Part shown: piece after piece, positions 25,053-33,653 of the stretch
How the letters are laid out: the number at the start of each line of letters is the position of its first letter
Position numbering within the stretch: position 1 is the stretch's first letter
Source of the DNA: Phycisphaerae bacterium
GTDB taxonomy: Bacteria; Planctomycetota; Phycisphaerae; Sedimentisphaerales; Anaerobacaceae
NCBI GenBank assembly: GCA_016782865.1
Contig: JADHXR010000042.1
Span: forward strand, 1-47,243
Direction of reading: 5' to 3'
DNA length: 47,243 bases
The notes under the pieces: generated by a model
What the model was told of the DNA's origin: nothing
Seen by the model: the letters and a program-made list of their open reading frames with translations, nothing else
Database searches by the model: none
Program-made: the position numbers and the translations under genes

Positions 25053-25879
25053 GTGACAACAACCGTTCTCCGTTTCCATTTCGCTTGTTGCGGTTCTGGA
25101 CGCTCCGCATCCTGCCGGCCTGGTGCCTGATTGCATTTATGATATTCATTTTTCAAATAGCTATCTGCGGCGTTGTGCATGACAATGAGCGCGTCAAGGC
25201 CCTACTTCTGTATATGGAGAAGCTTCCTGATCTTTTCAAAGCGTTCATAGGCGGAGAGGTCCTGGAGGTTGCGAATCTTGCCGGGCTGATCGCAATCGGT
25301 TATCAAGAACCCTTCGTCTTGCTCTTGTATATGCTCTATGCCGTTGGTGTCCCAACCGCTCTGCTTGCCGGCGAAGTCCAGAGAGGAACCATGGAACTGA
25401 TACTGAGTCGGCAAACCACAAAGACGCACATCTATATCTGCGCGGGACTGATCACCGTCGCAGGCATGTATGCACTTGTCCTGGTAATGTTCACCGGTAC
25501 AGTCGTCGCAACCATGTTGTACGACTTCTATCAAGAAGTCCCACTGTACTTCTTCTTCAAAATAGCGATCGTCGGTGGAATGCTCGCCAGCGCCGTCGGG
25601 GGGATCGCACTGCTGGCGGCGGCGTGTTTTCGCCGGGGCCTTGCCGTCTCGCTGACTGTTGGGTATCTGGTCGTGAACTATTTTATTTCGATTATTGCCG
25701 ACTGGTGGCCTCGAATGAAATGGCTGGAGCCGACGACCATTTTCAATTACGTTGACGGCCCCGCGATGTTCGACACACCCGGCTGGCCCATCGGTGACAT
25801 GTGCGTCCTGTTGTCACTTCTGGCAGTCTCCACCGTTCTCGGCGGCATAATCTGGTCGCGTCGAGATCTGCCGTTATGA
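25049..25879 (+). CDS. ABC-2 type transporter permease
   Basis: 276 aa from ATG 25049, sharing ATGA with the ATPase stop. Six membrane segments can be seen (CLIAFMIFIFQIAI; EPFVLLLYMLYAVGVPTAL; AGLITVAGMYALVLVMFTG; IAIVGGMLASAVGGIALLAA; SLTVGYLVVNYFISIIADWW; MCVLLSLLAVSTVLGGIIWS). The GEVQRGTMELILSRQTTK loop after helix 2 is the ABC-2 coupling motif. Works with the ATPase encoded just upstream. Such pairs export small molecules, antibiotics or lipids. Confidence 0.88.
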   Translation: MSDNNRSPFPFRLLRFWTLRILPAWCLIAFMIFIFQIAICGVVHDNERVKALLLYMEKLPDLFKAFIGGEVLEVANLAGLIAIGYQEPFVLLLYMLYAVGVPTALLAGEVQRGTMELILSRQTTKTHIYICAGLITVAGMYALVLVMFTGTVVATMLYDFYQEVPLYFFFKIAIVGGMLASAVGGIALLAAACFRRGLAVSLTVGYLVVNYFISIIADWWPRMKWLEPTTIFNYVDGPAMFDTPGWPIGDMCVLLSLLAVSTVLGGIIWSRRDLPL

Positions 25880-25880
25880 A

Positions 25881-26777
25881 ATGGTACTCATGGAAAGACA
25901 GAAAAAGGCTTACCTCTTTGCTTTTCTCGCTGTGCTGTTCTGGTCTACTTCCGCGTCGGCCTTCAAGATATGCCTGTCGCCCGAACAGCTCAACGTGCCC
26001 GTCCTGCCGCTTCTGTTCGGCGCCTCGCTGGTATCGAGCGTCGCTCTATTTCTCCATTTATTGCTCTGCCGAAAGGTTGGCCTGTTAAAATCCCTTTCAA
26101 AAGATGATTTTGCACGTTCGGCATTTCTTGGCTTTCTCAGCCCTTTTCTATATTACACAGTCCTTTTCAAAGCGTACTCGATACTGCCCGCTCAACAGGC
26201 CCAGCCGCTAAACTTCGTCTGGCCGCTTGTGCTCGTCCTGCTCTCGGCTCCCATACTCAAGCAGAAAATTCATCCGAGGGACATCCTCGCAATATTGGTC
26301 AGCTTTTTCGGCGTCCTGGTTATCTCGACCGAGGGACATGTCCTGAACTTCACACTCAGCGATCCGCTCGGCGTCGCACTCGCCACCGGCAGCTCGATCC
26401 CCTGGGCGATGTACTGGATCTATAATCTCAAGGACAAACAGGACGAGGTCGTCAGACTGTTCCTGAACTTCACGTTTGCGTCCGTCTACGTTCTATTGCT
26501 GATGCTGGTCCTCGGCAGATTTCAGGCCCCGAGTCTGAGGGGCGCTCTCGGCATCGCCTATGTCGGCCTGTTCGAGATGGGGATAACCTTCCTCATCTGG
26601 CTAAAGGCCCTCAAGCTCGCCAAGAGCACCGCGAGCGTCACCAGCCTGATCTACATGGTGCCCTTTCTCTCGTTCATCGTGATATACTTCGTGCTCGGCG
26701 AACAGATCCTTCACTCGACCGTGGTCGGGGCCGTCTTCATCGTCGGCGGCATAGTATTTCAGAAACTCAGGCGTTAA
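25881..26777 (+). CDS. EamA/DMT-family transporter
   Basis: 298 aa, ten predicted membrane segments in two five-helix EamA repeats. Typical features are FLAVLFWSTSASAFKICL, LKAYSILPAQQAQPLNFVWP, DILAILVSFFGVLVISTEG, and in the second half LWLKALKLAKSTASVTSLIY and VLGEQILHSTVVGAVFIVGG. DMT proteins export or import amino acids or other metabolites by proton exchange. The substrate cannot be deduced. ATG 25890 is an alternative start. Its stop overlaps the stop of the convergent oxidoreductase gene in the shared palindrome TTAA. Confidence 0.92.
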   Translation: MVLMERQKKAYLFAFLAVLFWSTSASAFKICLSPEQLNVPVLPLLFGASLVSSVALFLHLLLCRKVGLLKSLSKDDFARSAFLGFLSPFLYYTVLFKAYSILPAQQAQPLNFVWPLVLVLLSAPILKQKIHPRDILAILVSFFGVLVISTEGHVLNFTLSDPLGVALATGSSIPWAMYWIYNLKDKQDEVVRLFLNFTFASVYVLLLMLVLGRFQAPSLRGALGIAYVGLFEMGITFLIWLKALKLAKSTASVTSLIYMVPFLSFIVIYFVLGEQILHSTVVGAVFIVGGIVFQKLRR

Positions 26778-28243
26778 ACGCTTTTGGGCACAACGAACGG
26801 TTTGCGATACGGGCGCGTCAGCAGTTTATTGGCCGAACGGTTGCCAACGAATCGCTCCTTCTCAGGGTTGAAGTTCAGCATTGGCCCGAGCTGGTACGTG
26901 TTCTTCGCCACGTCGTAGCCGAGCGTGCCCTTGACGGTCTGCTGGATCTTCTCCCAGGATATTGCGATCTGCTCGTGCTTGTCGAGTACATCGGGCCTGG
27001 TCGTACCCGATACCTGCTCGCCCACGCGGTAAGAGATATTACCCAGGTGACAGCACGCCGAAGACGGATGTGCTTCGGTGATGTCGGCATTAAGATCCTC
27101 GCGCTTGCGGGTGCGCATGCCGTGGATGAAGTTCTCGAAATTGTCGCCGGGGCCCATCTCAAAATCGACGTCCACCAGCGGCTCGCCCTCAGTCGAACCG
27201 TTGGGATAGAACTTGCCGCCCTTGATCGCGCCTTCTTCGAGGTAGAACTCATTGCCCACGTTCGGCGGGTATTTCTTGCCGTCGAGGCCCACCTTGTCAA
27301 CCAGGCTGATGACCTCGAACACGAGCAAAGGCCCGCCGAAGTCCATTACGGTCAACTGGCAATTAGGCGTCTCGGCTTGATCGGTAAACGGCGGATGTCC
27401 GGGCGTCGATTCGGTCCAGCGGCCGCCCATGCTTATTACGCTGATTGGCAACACAGAGTCCTTAATGGCCCAGCGGGCAATGTCCATCTGGTGCACGCCC
27501 TGGTTGCCGATCTCTCCGTTGCCGAAATCCCAGAACCAGTGCCAGTTGTAGTGGACTATGTTCTCATGGTAAGGCTGCTTCTTTGCCGGGCCGAGCCAGA
27601 TGTTGAAATCGAGATTCTCAGGCGGCTCCTTGGTCGGCTGGAAGCCCACGCCCCACCGCCCTCTTCCATTTTTCGAAGCGGCGGCCTTGGACACCAGGAG
27701 TTTGCCGTACTTTCCGCTCTGGACGGCGGCGATCTGTCTTGCCCAACTGCTGCTGGAGCGGCTCCCCGTGCCGTGCTGGACGATCCGCTTGTACTTTGCC
27801 GCAGCTTCTACACACTGGCGGCCCTCGAACACGTTATGGCTGCACGGCTTCTCAACGTAAACATCCTTGTTCGCCTGGCAGGCCCAAATCGTCGCCAGCG
27901 AGTGCCAATGGTTGGTCGTAGCAATGGAAATCGCGTCGATATTCTTGTCGTCAAGCAGCTCGCGAATATCAACGTAGGTCTCGACCGGCTGGTTGCGGTC
28001 TTTGAAGGGTTTGCCGCGACGCGTCAGTACATTTCTGTCCACATCGCACAGCGCCGCCAACCGCACACCGTCCATGCCACCGAATGCGCTGATGTGCGCG
28101 CCCCCCCGGCCGTTTATACCAACTACCGCCACCTGAATGGTGTCATTCGCTCGGCGCGCACGGGAAAATGGACTTGCCATCGCCAATCCGGCGCCTGCGG
28201 CCAGCGAACCTTTCATAAAATCTCGACGTGTAAAGCGTTTCAT
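26774..28243 (-). CDS. Tat-exported Gfo/Idh/MocA-family oxidoreductase
   Basis: 489 aa from ATG 28243 (AAAGGG upstream; a TTG two codons earlier also fits). Tat signal peptide MKRFTRRDFMKGSLAAGAGL, then a Rossmann fold (IQVAVVGINGRGGAHISAFG), the conserved EKP (YVEKPCSHNVFEG) and the C-terminal Gfo/Idh beta-sheet domain. Members oxidise sugars or cyclitols with NAD(P) and are greatly expanded in Planctomycetota, where many are exported for polysaccharide breakdown. A perfect TATAAT on the minus strand at 28300-28295 would give a leader of about 45 nt; the -35 element is poor. It forms the boundary of the core region before the AT-rich island. Confidence 0.95.
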   Translation of the reverse strand: MKRFTRRDFMKGSLAAGAGLAMASPFSRARRANDTIQVAVVGINGRGGAHISAFGGMDGVRLAALCDVDRNVLTRRGKPFKDRNQPVETYVDIRELLDDKNIDAISIATTNHWHSLATIWACQANKDVYVEKPCSHNVFEGRQCVEAAAKYKRIVQHGTGSRSSSSWARQIAAVQSGKYGKLLVSKAAASKNGRGRWGVGFQPTKEPPENLDFNIWLGPAKKQPYHENIVHYNWHWFWDFGNGEIGNQGVHQMDIARWAIKDSVLPISVISMGGRWTESTPGHPPFTDQAETPNCQLTVMDFGGPLLVFEVISLVDKVGLDGKKYPPNVGNEFYLEEGAIKGGKFYPNGSTEGEPLVDVDFEMGPGDNFENFIHGMRTRKREDLNADITEAHPSSACCHLGNISYRVGEQVSGTTRPDVLDKHEQIAISWEKIQQTVKGTLGYDVAKNTYQLGPMLNFNPEKERFVGNRSANKLLTRPYRKPFVVPKSV

Positions 28244-28329
28244 AAGCAATCCCTTTCAGGTTTTAGAAACAATATCCCCTTTCAAACAACGATCATTATA
28301 CCTGCCGCGTGATGGAGAGGAAGGAAAAT

Positions 28330-29061
28330 ATGAGCAACCGCAGAAGAAAGAACAAGCACAAACGCGGAGCATCGGTAAAACGCCGACTGCAAGGGAAATA
28401 CCCATCAGGCCCAGCAGGCAAGGCAAGTAATTTCATCAGGCATGTCGATGTTCTGCGCGGGGAACAACCCCACCTGAAGGCTGTCTTGACCGCTCGGGTA
28501 TCTGAGAGATTCCAAGACCACAAAGGCAATCTGGACGGACAATTATCGAGATTGCGAAAATTCGCACATGAGAATGGGATCACCATTGTCGGCGAGTACA
28601 AATGGGTAGGATCGGGCTCGTGGAAGGAACCTGGGGATCGGGAGGCTGCTGCTGATCTGGCGATACCACAAGGAGCGGTGCTGTTAGCTGAGAGTACAGA
28701 TCGGTTTATCAGAAGCGTCTATTTCAACACCAAAGAAAACCCATCTGTCCAACCTACCGATGCAGAATACCAAGATTTGCGGAACGCAACCAAGGGAGTA
28801 ATACTGGCAACGGTACTGCACCCTGATACCCATTGGAAAGAAGTTCGGAGTTATCAAACCAAACGGGGCCAACAGACAAAGGGTAACAAAGGCGGACGGC
28901 TTAAGAAGAAACCCAGACCGGGATACAAGAAAGAACGGCGACTTGAACAATTACCCCATGTGTTGCGCTTACGCAGTAAGGGAGCATCCTGGGGAGATAT
29001 TTCAGCATTAACAGGCGTGGCAAAAGGTACGGCTGCGGATTGGGTGAAACGGTATGGATAG
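28330..29061 (+). CDS. serine recombinase (resolvase)-like protein
   Basis: 243 aa from ATG 28330, which has AGGAAGGA just upstream. A basic N-terminal arm of about 45 residues precedes a region that fits the resolvase catalytic domain: LTARVSERFQDHKGNLDGQL with the candidate nucleophile Ser58, LSRLRKFAHENGITIVGEY, GSGSW and AESTDRFIRS (the dR-R motif). The C-terminus has a long basic segment and a helix-turn-helix (VLRLRSKGASWGDISALTG, then VAKGTAADWVKRYG). The catalytic domain is short (about 120 residues) and diverged, and not all active-site arginines can be assigned. It lies at the left end of the AT-rich island, as expected for a mobility or resolution function. Confidence 0.7.
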   Translation: MSNRRRKNKHKRGASVKRRLQGKYPSGPAGKASNFIRHVDVLRGEQPHLKAVLTARVSERFQDHKGNLDGQLSRLRKFAHENGITIVGEYKWVGSGSWKEPGDREAAADLAIPQGAVLLAESTDRFIRSVYFNTKENPSVQPTDAEYQDLRNATKGVILATVLHPDTHWKEVRSYQTKRGQQTKGNKGGRLKKKPRPGYKKERRLEQLPHVLRLRSKGASWGDISALTGVAKGTAADWVKRYG

Positions 29062-29374
29062 CAGGTATGCGGTTTTTTATTTTCGGATAACACGGAAATA
29101 CGTAATACACTATTCTAAGCAGTGTTTGAAGTGGTTTTACGTAGTCAAGCTATACCCGAAAACCGTTAATACACAATCCACCCTTACATCCACTCCCTAT
29201 TCCACCCTTCTTACCACCCATCTACACCAACTACCTATCCACATATTTCCCTACAAATTGGAGGTACTAACACAGAACAACCACTAACAAATATATATCA
29301 GAATTCTATGGCGTTCCCAATTAACCATTTTTTGACATAAACATTTTTTACTTTTTTCTCAAAGGACAAAACAA
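29062..29374. other. AT-rich intergenic stretch in island
   Basis: No gene seen. The segment 29170-29240 is a pyrimidine-rich run with many CCA/CCT/ACC triplets on the plus strand. A perfect TTGACA lies at about 29332 but no matching -10 is found at normal spacing before the next gene at 29375. Confidence 0.5.
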
Positions 29375-29607
29375 ATGAAAAAGAAAAATCAAATCAGACA
29401 ACGGCGGAAAATCAACCAGTCTCGATATGTTAGAGAGCAGATGAAAAGGCCTCACGTAAGAAATGTGACTCATGTGGAGGCTATAATTGCTGTACTTATC
29501 CGGATGTTCACAATTGTCCCGTCTTCGCTCCATCTGAGTCCACACCTAAACCTAAACCAAAACCAAAACCTAAACCAAAGGGATTCTTTGACTGGTCGGA
29601 GTTATGA
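29375..29607 (+). CDS. small Cys-rich protein split between two reading frames
   Basis: ATG 29375 with AAAGGA upstream opens a basic N-terminus (MKKKNQIRQRRKINQSRY). In the starting frame the product soon becomes featureless. In the -1 frame, open from 29434 to the TGA at 29605-29607, the sequence reads KKCDSCGGYNCCTYPDVHNC, then PVFAPSESTP, five KP repeats and GFFDWSEL. That frame has no start codon after the TAG at 29431. The cysteine motif and (KP)n linker look like the genuine product, so a -1 shift near 29434-29455 (for example at the AAAAGG around 29444) joins the two. This may be a programmed frameshift, a true mutation or an assembly indel. Confidence 0.5.
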
Positions 29608-29663
29608 AAATCCCAGTGAACTTATCAATACCAAATCTTAACTTTTTTGAAAGGAAATCTCAA

Positions 29664-29948
29664 ATGGAAGCAACACTCACAAGAAACCGGAAGAAAGTTG
29701 TAATGACAGCAATGCGTCAGGAACAAATCAACATGCGGTTAAATCAGATGCCGCAGACGTGTAGAGGTGTCTATCGCAAAGCTGTAAGCGGCAAAAGTCT
29801 CAGGGCAGCCGTGAATGCTTTTTGTCTTGAGTGCGTCGGTTATCAACGTATCGAGATTCACCTCTGTACCGATCTGGGATGTCCATTATTTGCTCAAAGG
29901 CCATTTCAGAGGTCAAAGCAAGCTACAGACGTGTCGATAGACGGCTGA
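29664..29948 (+). CDS. small CxxC protein of phage/mobile-element type (94 aa)
   Basis: ATG 29664 is chosen because AAAGGA lies 8 bases upstream; an in-frame ATG at 29604 lacks a site. The core reads GKSLRAAVNAFCLECVGYQR, then IEIHLCTDLGCPLFAQRPF. The pattern CLECxG, about 11 residues, CTxxxCPLxxxRPF is familiar from short proteins in phages and mobile elements, where the four cysteines probably bind a metal. The molecular role is not known to me. It stands 56 bases after the split Cys-rich gene. Confidence 0.72.
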   Translation: MEATLTRNRKKVVMTAMRQEQINMRLNQMPQTCRGVYRKAVSGKSLRAAVNAFCLECVGYQRIEIHLCTDLGCPLFAQRPFQRSKQATDVSIDG

Positions 29949-30288
29949 TACGGCGCTTTATGGCGTTTCTAACAGGCGATCTCAGTGAAAGACGGGTATT
30001 TGTACTGATTTCCTATTTTCGAGCGGAATTTCGTGTTTTACGAGCGTTCTATAGGATTCGGCGACATTGCGGGATTTAGCTGTAGACGATTCTTGAAAAT
30101 CCCGATAAAACTGTTTGTGAAACGAAGGGCAGGAAGAAACGAGTTTGCGAAGCAGGCGATTGGTTTCTTGGTGTCATTTTTCGAGGCGGCGTGCGGGACC
30201 TGCCGGAATATAGTTGAAATTGAGATGAGCTTTTGGCATTGTGGGGTTTGAATTGGAAGGGAATTCTCTGGAAGGATGCGTTGCAAGA
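29949..30288. other. intergenic stretch in AT-rich island
   Basis: Two short overlapping plus-strand frames (29831-30079 and 30033-30251) cover part of it, but neither has a ribosome-binding site, a motif or a sensible boundary. I treat the stretch as non-coding or a decayed gene. It contains the leader of the nuclease gene, with GGAAGG 13 bases before the ATG at 30289. Confidence 0.4.
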
Positions 30289-30894
30289 ATGGCGAACAAG
30301 AAGAAATATGAAAACCTAATCGTGTGGGGATCTATCTGCTTTCTGGTCATTTTCGCCGTTGCCGTATCATTCATTGTCGTCAATGCAAAGAAAGACTCAA
30401 AAAGCCGTGAGGAGGAAAGTGATACGCTAAACACTAATATTTCTGCTGGGCCTTCAGCTCTCTTTCATGTTACGAAAGTAATTGATGGAGATACGATCAA
30501 GGTTATTGGAAGTGACAATATTGAATTGGATATTCGATTGGCAGAAATTGACGCTCCTGAAATTGATCAGCCATACGGTAAGGAATCAAAAGCCGAGTTG
30601 GAAAAACATATATCAGGCAAAGAAACTGAATTGAGAGACATAACAAAAGGAAGATACGGAAGATTCGTTGCAAATGTTTATTGTGACGGAGTATGGATTA
30701 ACATTGAATCAGTCAAGAATGGGTTTGCGTGGAGATATAAAGGGTCAGATTCCAATGAGATGCTAAAAGCAGAAACGAATGCTCGGGGAAAGACAGGATC
30801 GGTATATGGAGTGAGTCAGACCCAGTTTCTCCTTGGGAATGGCGTGAACAAAAGAGATGAGATACTACCAAGGAGGAAGATATTACTATCGTAG
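30289..30894 (+). CDS. membrane-anchored thermonuclease-like (SNase) protein
   Basis: 201 aa. One membrane helix (about 9-31) then a charged linker and a staphylococcal-nuclease fold: VTKVIDGDTIKV, IRLAEIDAPEIDQPYGKES, GRYGRFVANVYCDGVWIN, GFAWRY. The three catalytic residues of the family are all present: Arg83 (IRLAEID), Glu91 (DAPE) and Arg125 (YGRF). The calcium-site aspartates fit IDGDT. It should cut DNA or RNA outside the cytoplasm if the N-terminal helix leads outward, as the topology suggests. A GTG start at 30241 would add 16 residues. It overlaps the next gene by 38 bases, so it is the first gene of a four-gene unit of otherwise unknown membrane proteins. Confidence 0.85.
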   Translation: MANKKKYENLIVWGSICFLVIFAVAVSFIVVNAKKDSKSREEESDTLNTNISAGPSALFHVTKVIDGDTIKVIGSDNIELDIRLAEIDAPEIDQPYGKESKAELEKHISGKETELRDITKGRYGRFVANVYCDGVWINIESVKNGFAWRYKGSDSNEMLKAETNARGKTGSVYGVSQTQFLLGNGVNKRDEILPRRKILLS

Positions 30895-32029
30895 AAGACG
30901 TAAACGCCGCAGGCGTTCTCATAACTACAATGCCACTCCCAGCAATACACGTCAATATGTTAAGAAATGTTTCTTTAGCCTGAGCGCGTGGCAGTTAGTT
31001 GCATTCGCCGATTACTATGGCAATAAATATGGAGACAATGCAAGAAGGTACTTGCAACGCACATATGAGAAATGGAAATCAGGTGAGACAGGGATGTCAG
31101 GTGAGACCGGAAGGAGGATTTTAGAATGTGTTCCACGTTTCTTAGGGCGAGAAGAACAATTCCAGTTGCTACAGTTTTGCATCCCGTCTATTCTGTCGAA
31201 ATGGAAAACGCTTGCTAAGGCCCGAACACAAAATATAGAGGAATTACACGCTACATTCTCCAAAATCGCTAAGTTGATCAAAGAAAGTGATTACGAACTT
31301 GAATGGTTTGTTACAAACGTCTTTTCGCAAGAAGAAATAGACGAGTTCATGAGCGTTCTTAGATACACAATGCTTGATACACTTAACAGGTCATACTACA
31401 GTGTGAGAGAGGATATTTCTTTTCTTTATAGTAATGTGATTGGGAAGTTATCAGAAATTGACGCCAGTGTCACACTTGAATATTCAGCTAATCTCTTAGA
31501 TTGTAGGCTTCAATTGACCAACACAGCTCCCATGCTCGAAGACAATCTTATGCAAGACATAAAGCCGCCCGACATGGTCACGAAGTTCGACAAAGAATAC
31601 AGAAGGATACTGCTGGACTATTCAATTGATTGCATCAAGCATGATACACATGATCCAGGACGTAAACACGTGGGCTTATACGATCTTAACTCATTGCTGA
31701 ACACAGTTAAGAATATTCAAGACCACAACGAATATAGCGCAAGATTGGCTATTGAAGGAAGTGGCGGCGACTTCTCGATCAGAATTGAGAAAAAGAGCAA
31801 GTCAAAGATTGCATTTGAGATATTTAAGAGGGCCGTGGCCTTAGCGTTAGTTCTTTTGGTGGCAGTGTTGGTATGTATCTTTTTCACAACCATCGTATTG
31901 GCACTCTGGTGGCTTTTTATAGCTGGACTTTTCTGGTTGTTTAGCCAGTTAGTAGGTGAAATACGTGATCTATCTAAGGAGATGAAAGAATATGAACAAC
32001 GAAGAACAAAAAGGTTTGCAGAAAGTTGA
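30857..32029 (+). CDS. unknown membrane protein with Arg/Tyr-rich N-terminus (390 aa)
   Basis: No family recognised. The N-terminus is strongly basic (MRYYQGGRYYYRRRRKRRRR). Residues about 30-320 look like a soluble, mainly helical domain with few repeats. Two close hydrophobic helices at about 328-370 (VALALVLLVAVLVCIFF; ALWWLFIAGLFWLFSQLV) are followed by a short charged tail. The start lies inside the 3' end of the nuclease gene (38-base overlap), and its own 3' end is overlapped by 38 bases by the next gene. A strong AGGAGG just inside the frame (about 30871) has no start codon at the right distance. Position suggests a functional link to the membrane nuclease. Confidence 0.7.
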   Translation: MRYYQGGRYYYRRRRKRRRRSHNYNATPSNTRQYVKKCFFSLSAWQLVAFADYYGNKYGDNARRYLQRTYEKWKSGETGMSGETGRRILECVPRFLGREEQFQLLQFCIPSILSKWKTLAKARTQNIEELHATFSKIAKLIKESDYELEWFVTNVFSQEEIDEFMSVLRYTMLDTLNRSYYSVREDISFLYSNVIGKLSEIDASVTLEYSANLLDCRLQLTNTAPMLEDNLMQDIKPPDMVTKFDKEYRRILLDYSIDCIKHDTHDPGRKHVGLYDLNSLLNTVKNIQDHNEYSARLAIEGSGGDFSIRIEKKSKSKIAFEIFKRAVALALVLLVAVLVCIFFTTIVLALWWLFIAGLFWLFSQLVGEIRDLSKEMKEYEQRRTKRFAES

Positions 32030-32378
32030 GTTCTATCCCAATTTACCTGCGGGATTTGATGAACTCTCAGACCATGAAAAGCTTGAGATTGTTAAGAGGA
32101 TTCAAGAACAAGACCTTGAAGTTCGCAAAGAAGTTATGAAAAAGATTGGTAAAAGCAAGGTTGCTGAGAATGATCTATATACGGCAATTGGCGTTATCCA
32201 ACAACTGGATCAAGAGAAAAAAATCTACTCTCAGCATCATAAGGGAGAAACCGGATCAGGAACTTATGACCTCACAGTTCGTGGTGGAGACACTAAATTT
32301 ATAGTTCCAATATTAGTTGTGATAGGTGTGATTATTCTCGCAGTGATATTACTTATTGCCTTGCTCAAAGCTAATTAG
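31992..32378 (+). CDS. unknown small tail-anchored protein (128 aa)
   Basis: AAGGAG about 10 bases before the ATG supports this start within the previous gene. A charged helical front part (ELSDHEKLEIVKRIQEQDLE, VRKEVMKKI) precedes a Gly/Thr-rich stretch and a C-terminal membrane helix (FIVPILVVIGVIILAVILLI) followed by only a few residues, which is a tail-anchored layout. No family recognised. Confidence 0.68.
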   Translation: MNNEEQKGLQKVEFYPNLPAGFDELSDHEKLEIVKRIQEQDLEVRKEVMKKIGKSKVAENDLYTAIGVIQQLDQEKKIYSQHHKGETGSGTYDLTVRGGDTKFIVPILVVIGVIILAVILLIALLKAN

Positions 32379-32479
32379 GACCAACACAAGAAGAACGAAG
32401 GGCGAGAGAAAAACCAAAAAGTAAAAGAAAACGGGTGTGAAAAAGAAATCCAAGAAGAAAGAGCTATAGAAGGATAATA

Positions 32480-32899
32480 ATGAAAAAAGAAAAGGATTGG
32501 TTGGATAAGCTCAAGATATTCTTCGAGATCGTAGCTATTGTTTTCGCCATAAAATATGGACAAATAATCAGCACAGCCCTGAAGGAAAGAGAGCTGAACA
32601 TCAAGATGACAGAAGTCGCCATAGGTATACTGACGACGGAACCATCCAAGGAATCCGATTCAGATCCACTTAGGGAATGGGCAATAGAAATCTTGGATAA
32701 GTATTCTAATGAATTTGGGGTGCCTATTTCGGCTGAAGTAAGAGAGAATCTGATGGCGCAGTCTCTGAAAATATCATATCTTCTTGCAGAAGATGGAAGT
32801 CGAATAACATTTAATGGCGAACCGATAATGATCACAGAACCCCCAAGAATAAGTGAGGCGGAACCTCCAGCAATAATAACGGAAGACTCAAGGGAATAA
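32480..32899 (+). CDS. unknown small protein with N-terminal membrane segment (139 aa)
   Basis: AAGGA 5 bases before the ATG. One hydrophobic stretch near the N-terminus (LKIFFEIVAIVFAIKYGQII), then a soluble helical part (VAIGILTTEPSKESDSDPLR, EWAIEILDKYS) and a Pro/Glu-rich tail. No family recognised. The middle resembles short membrane proteins often found in phage and island contexts. Last gene of the AT-rich island before base composition returns to that of the core. Confidence 0.65.
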   Translation: MKKEKDWLDKLKIFFEIVAIVFAIKYGQIISTALKERELNIKMTEVAIGILTTEPSKESDSDPLREWAIEILDKYSNEFGVPISAEVRENLMAQSLKISYLLAEDGSRITFNGEPIMITEPPRISEAEPPAIITEDSRE

Positions 32900-33111
32900 T
32901 AGATGTCCTTACCTGACTGTAGTAATATCAGATAAATGAATAGGGGGGATTTTAATAAAACACATCTACGCGCACCAGCGTACTACGCTTCAGATCAGCG
33001 AACACGTCAAATCCAAAGTATCAATCGCATCCACTTAGATTGACCGTTCAACAGAGGCTAACCGAACCCAGTGGCAATGGCAAGGGCAAATACCAGAAAG
33101 CCCGCCCCCGC

Positions 33112-33615
33112 TTAGGCGATGATTTCCTCGATCGTCCGTGCGACTATGTAGTCCGGCAGCTTCCTTAGCCCCGGTTGTGCCTCGTACCCGGCGATAATGC
33201 TCTTATCGGGGAACGCTCCGACCTGCATGATCAACTCGGCGGCCAGCAGCTCCAGGCTATCTTCGTTCACATACGCTGCCTTACTGCGGGCCGTCTTGAC
33301 CAAAACCTCGAATTCGGCCCGGCTGTCGTACCAGTCGAGCTGCAGCTCCAGATCGAATGCGTCCTTTGCCACCTCACGGTCGAACAGATATTGTAGCCCG
33401 ACCGGATTATAGGCCTCTATTCGCTCGTCGACGAAAGCCAGGCAGGCATCTTTGTAGGCAACGTACTTCTGGTCATCGAAGCCCTCATATCCCTGTGCCC
33501 CGACCTCGGCAGCCAGCAATTCGTCGACTTTCGCCGTCAAGAGCGGTTTCCGCGCTTCCAGCCGCCCATATAGGACTTCATAGTAAGCCTGCATAAGTAT
33601 TCGCGTTTCGCTCAT
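33112..33615 (-). CDS. unknown protein (167 aa)
   Basis: A soluble, acidic and mostly helical protein (ILMQAYYEVLYGRLEARKPL; LTAKVDELLAAEV), with codon use like the GC-rich core. No motif or family recognised. It begins 38 bases after the desulforedoxin-like gene and so may share its transcript. Confidence 0.68.
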   Translation of the reverse strand: MSETRILMQAYYEVLYGRLEARKPLLTAKVDELLAAEVGAQGYEGFDDQKYVAYKDACLAFVDERIEAYNPVGLQYLFDREVAKDAFDLELQLDWYDSRAEFEVLVKTARSKAAYVNEDSLELLAAELIMQVGAFPDKSIIAGYEAQPGLRKLPDYIVARTIEEIIA

Positions 33616-33653
33616 CGGCCTTAGGCCCTCTGTTGTCTTGCAGCTCTGACCGC

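Noticed and set aside
26975..28312. 445-codon plus-strand open frame
   Set aside because: Complete shadow of the Gfo/Idh oxidoreductase, which has a Tat signal and EKP motif on the other strand.
29545..29580. Tandem ACCTAAACC/ACCAAAACC repeats as a possible CRISPR or telomere-like array
   Set aside because: Units are six bases long and encode Lys-Pro repeats in the -1 frame of the split Cys-rich gene. There are no spacers, and the array is only about 36 bases.
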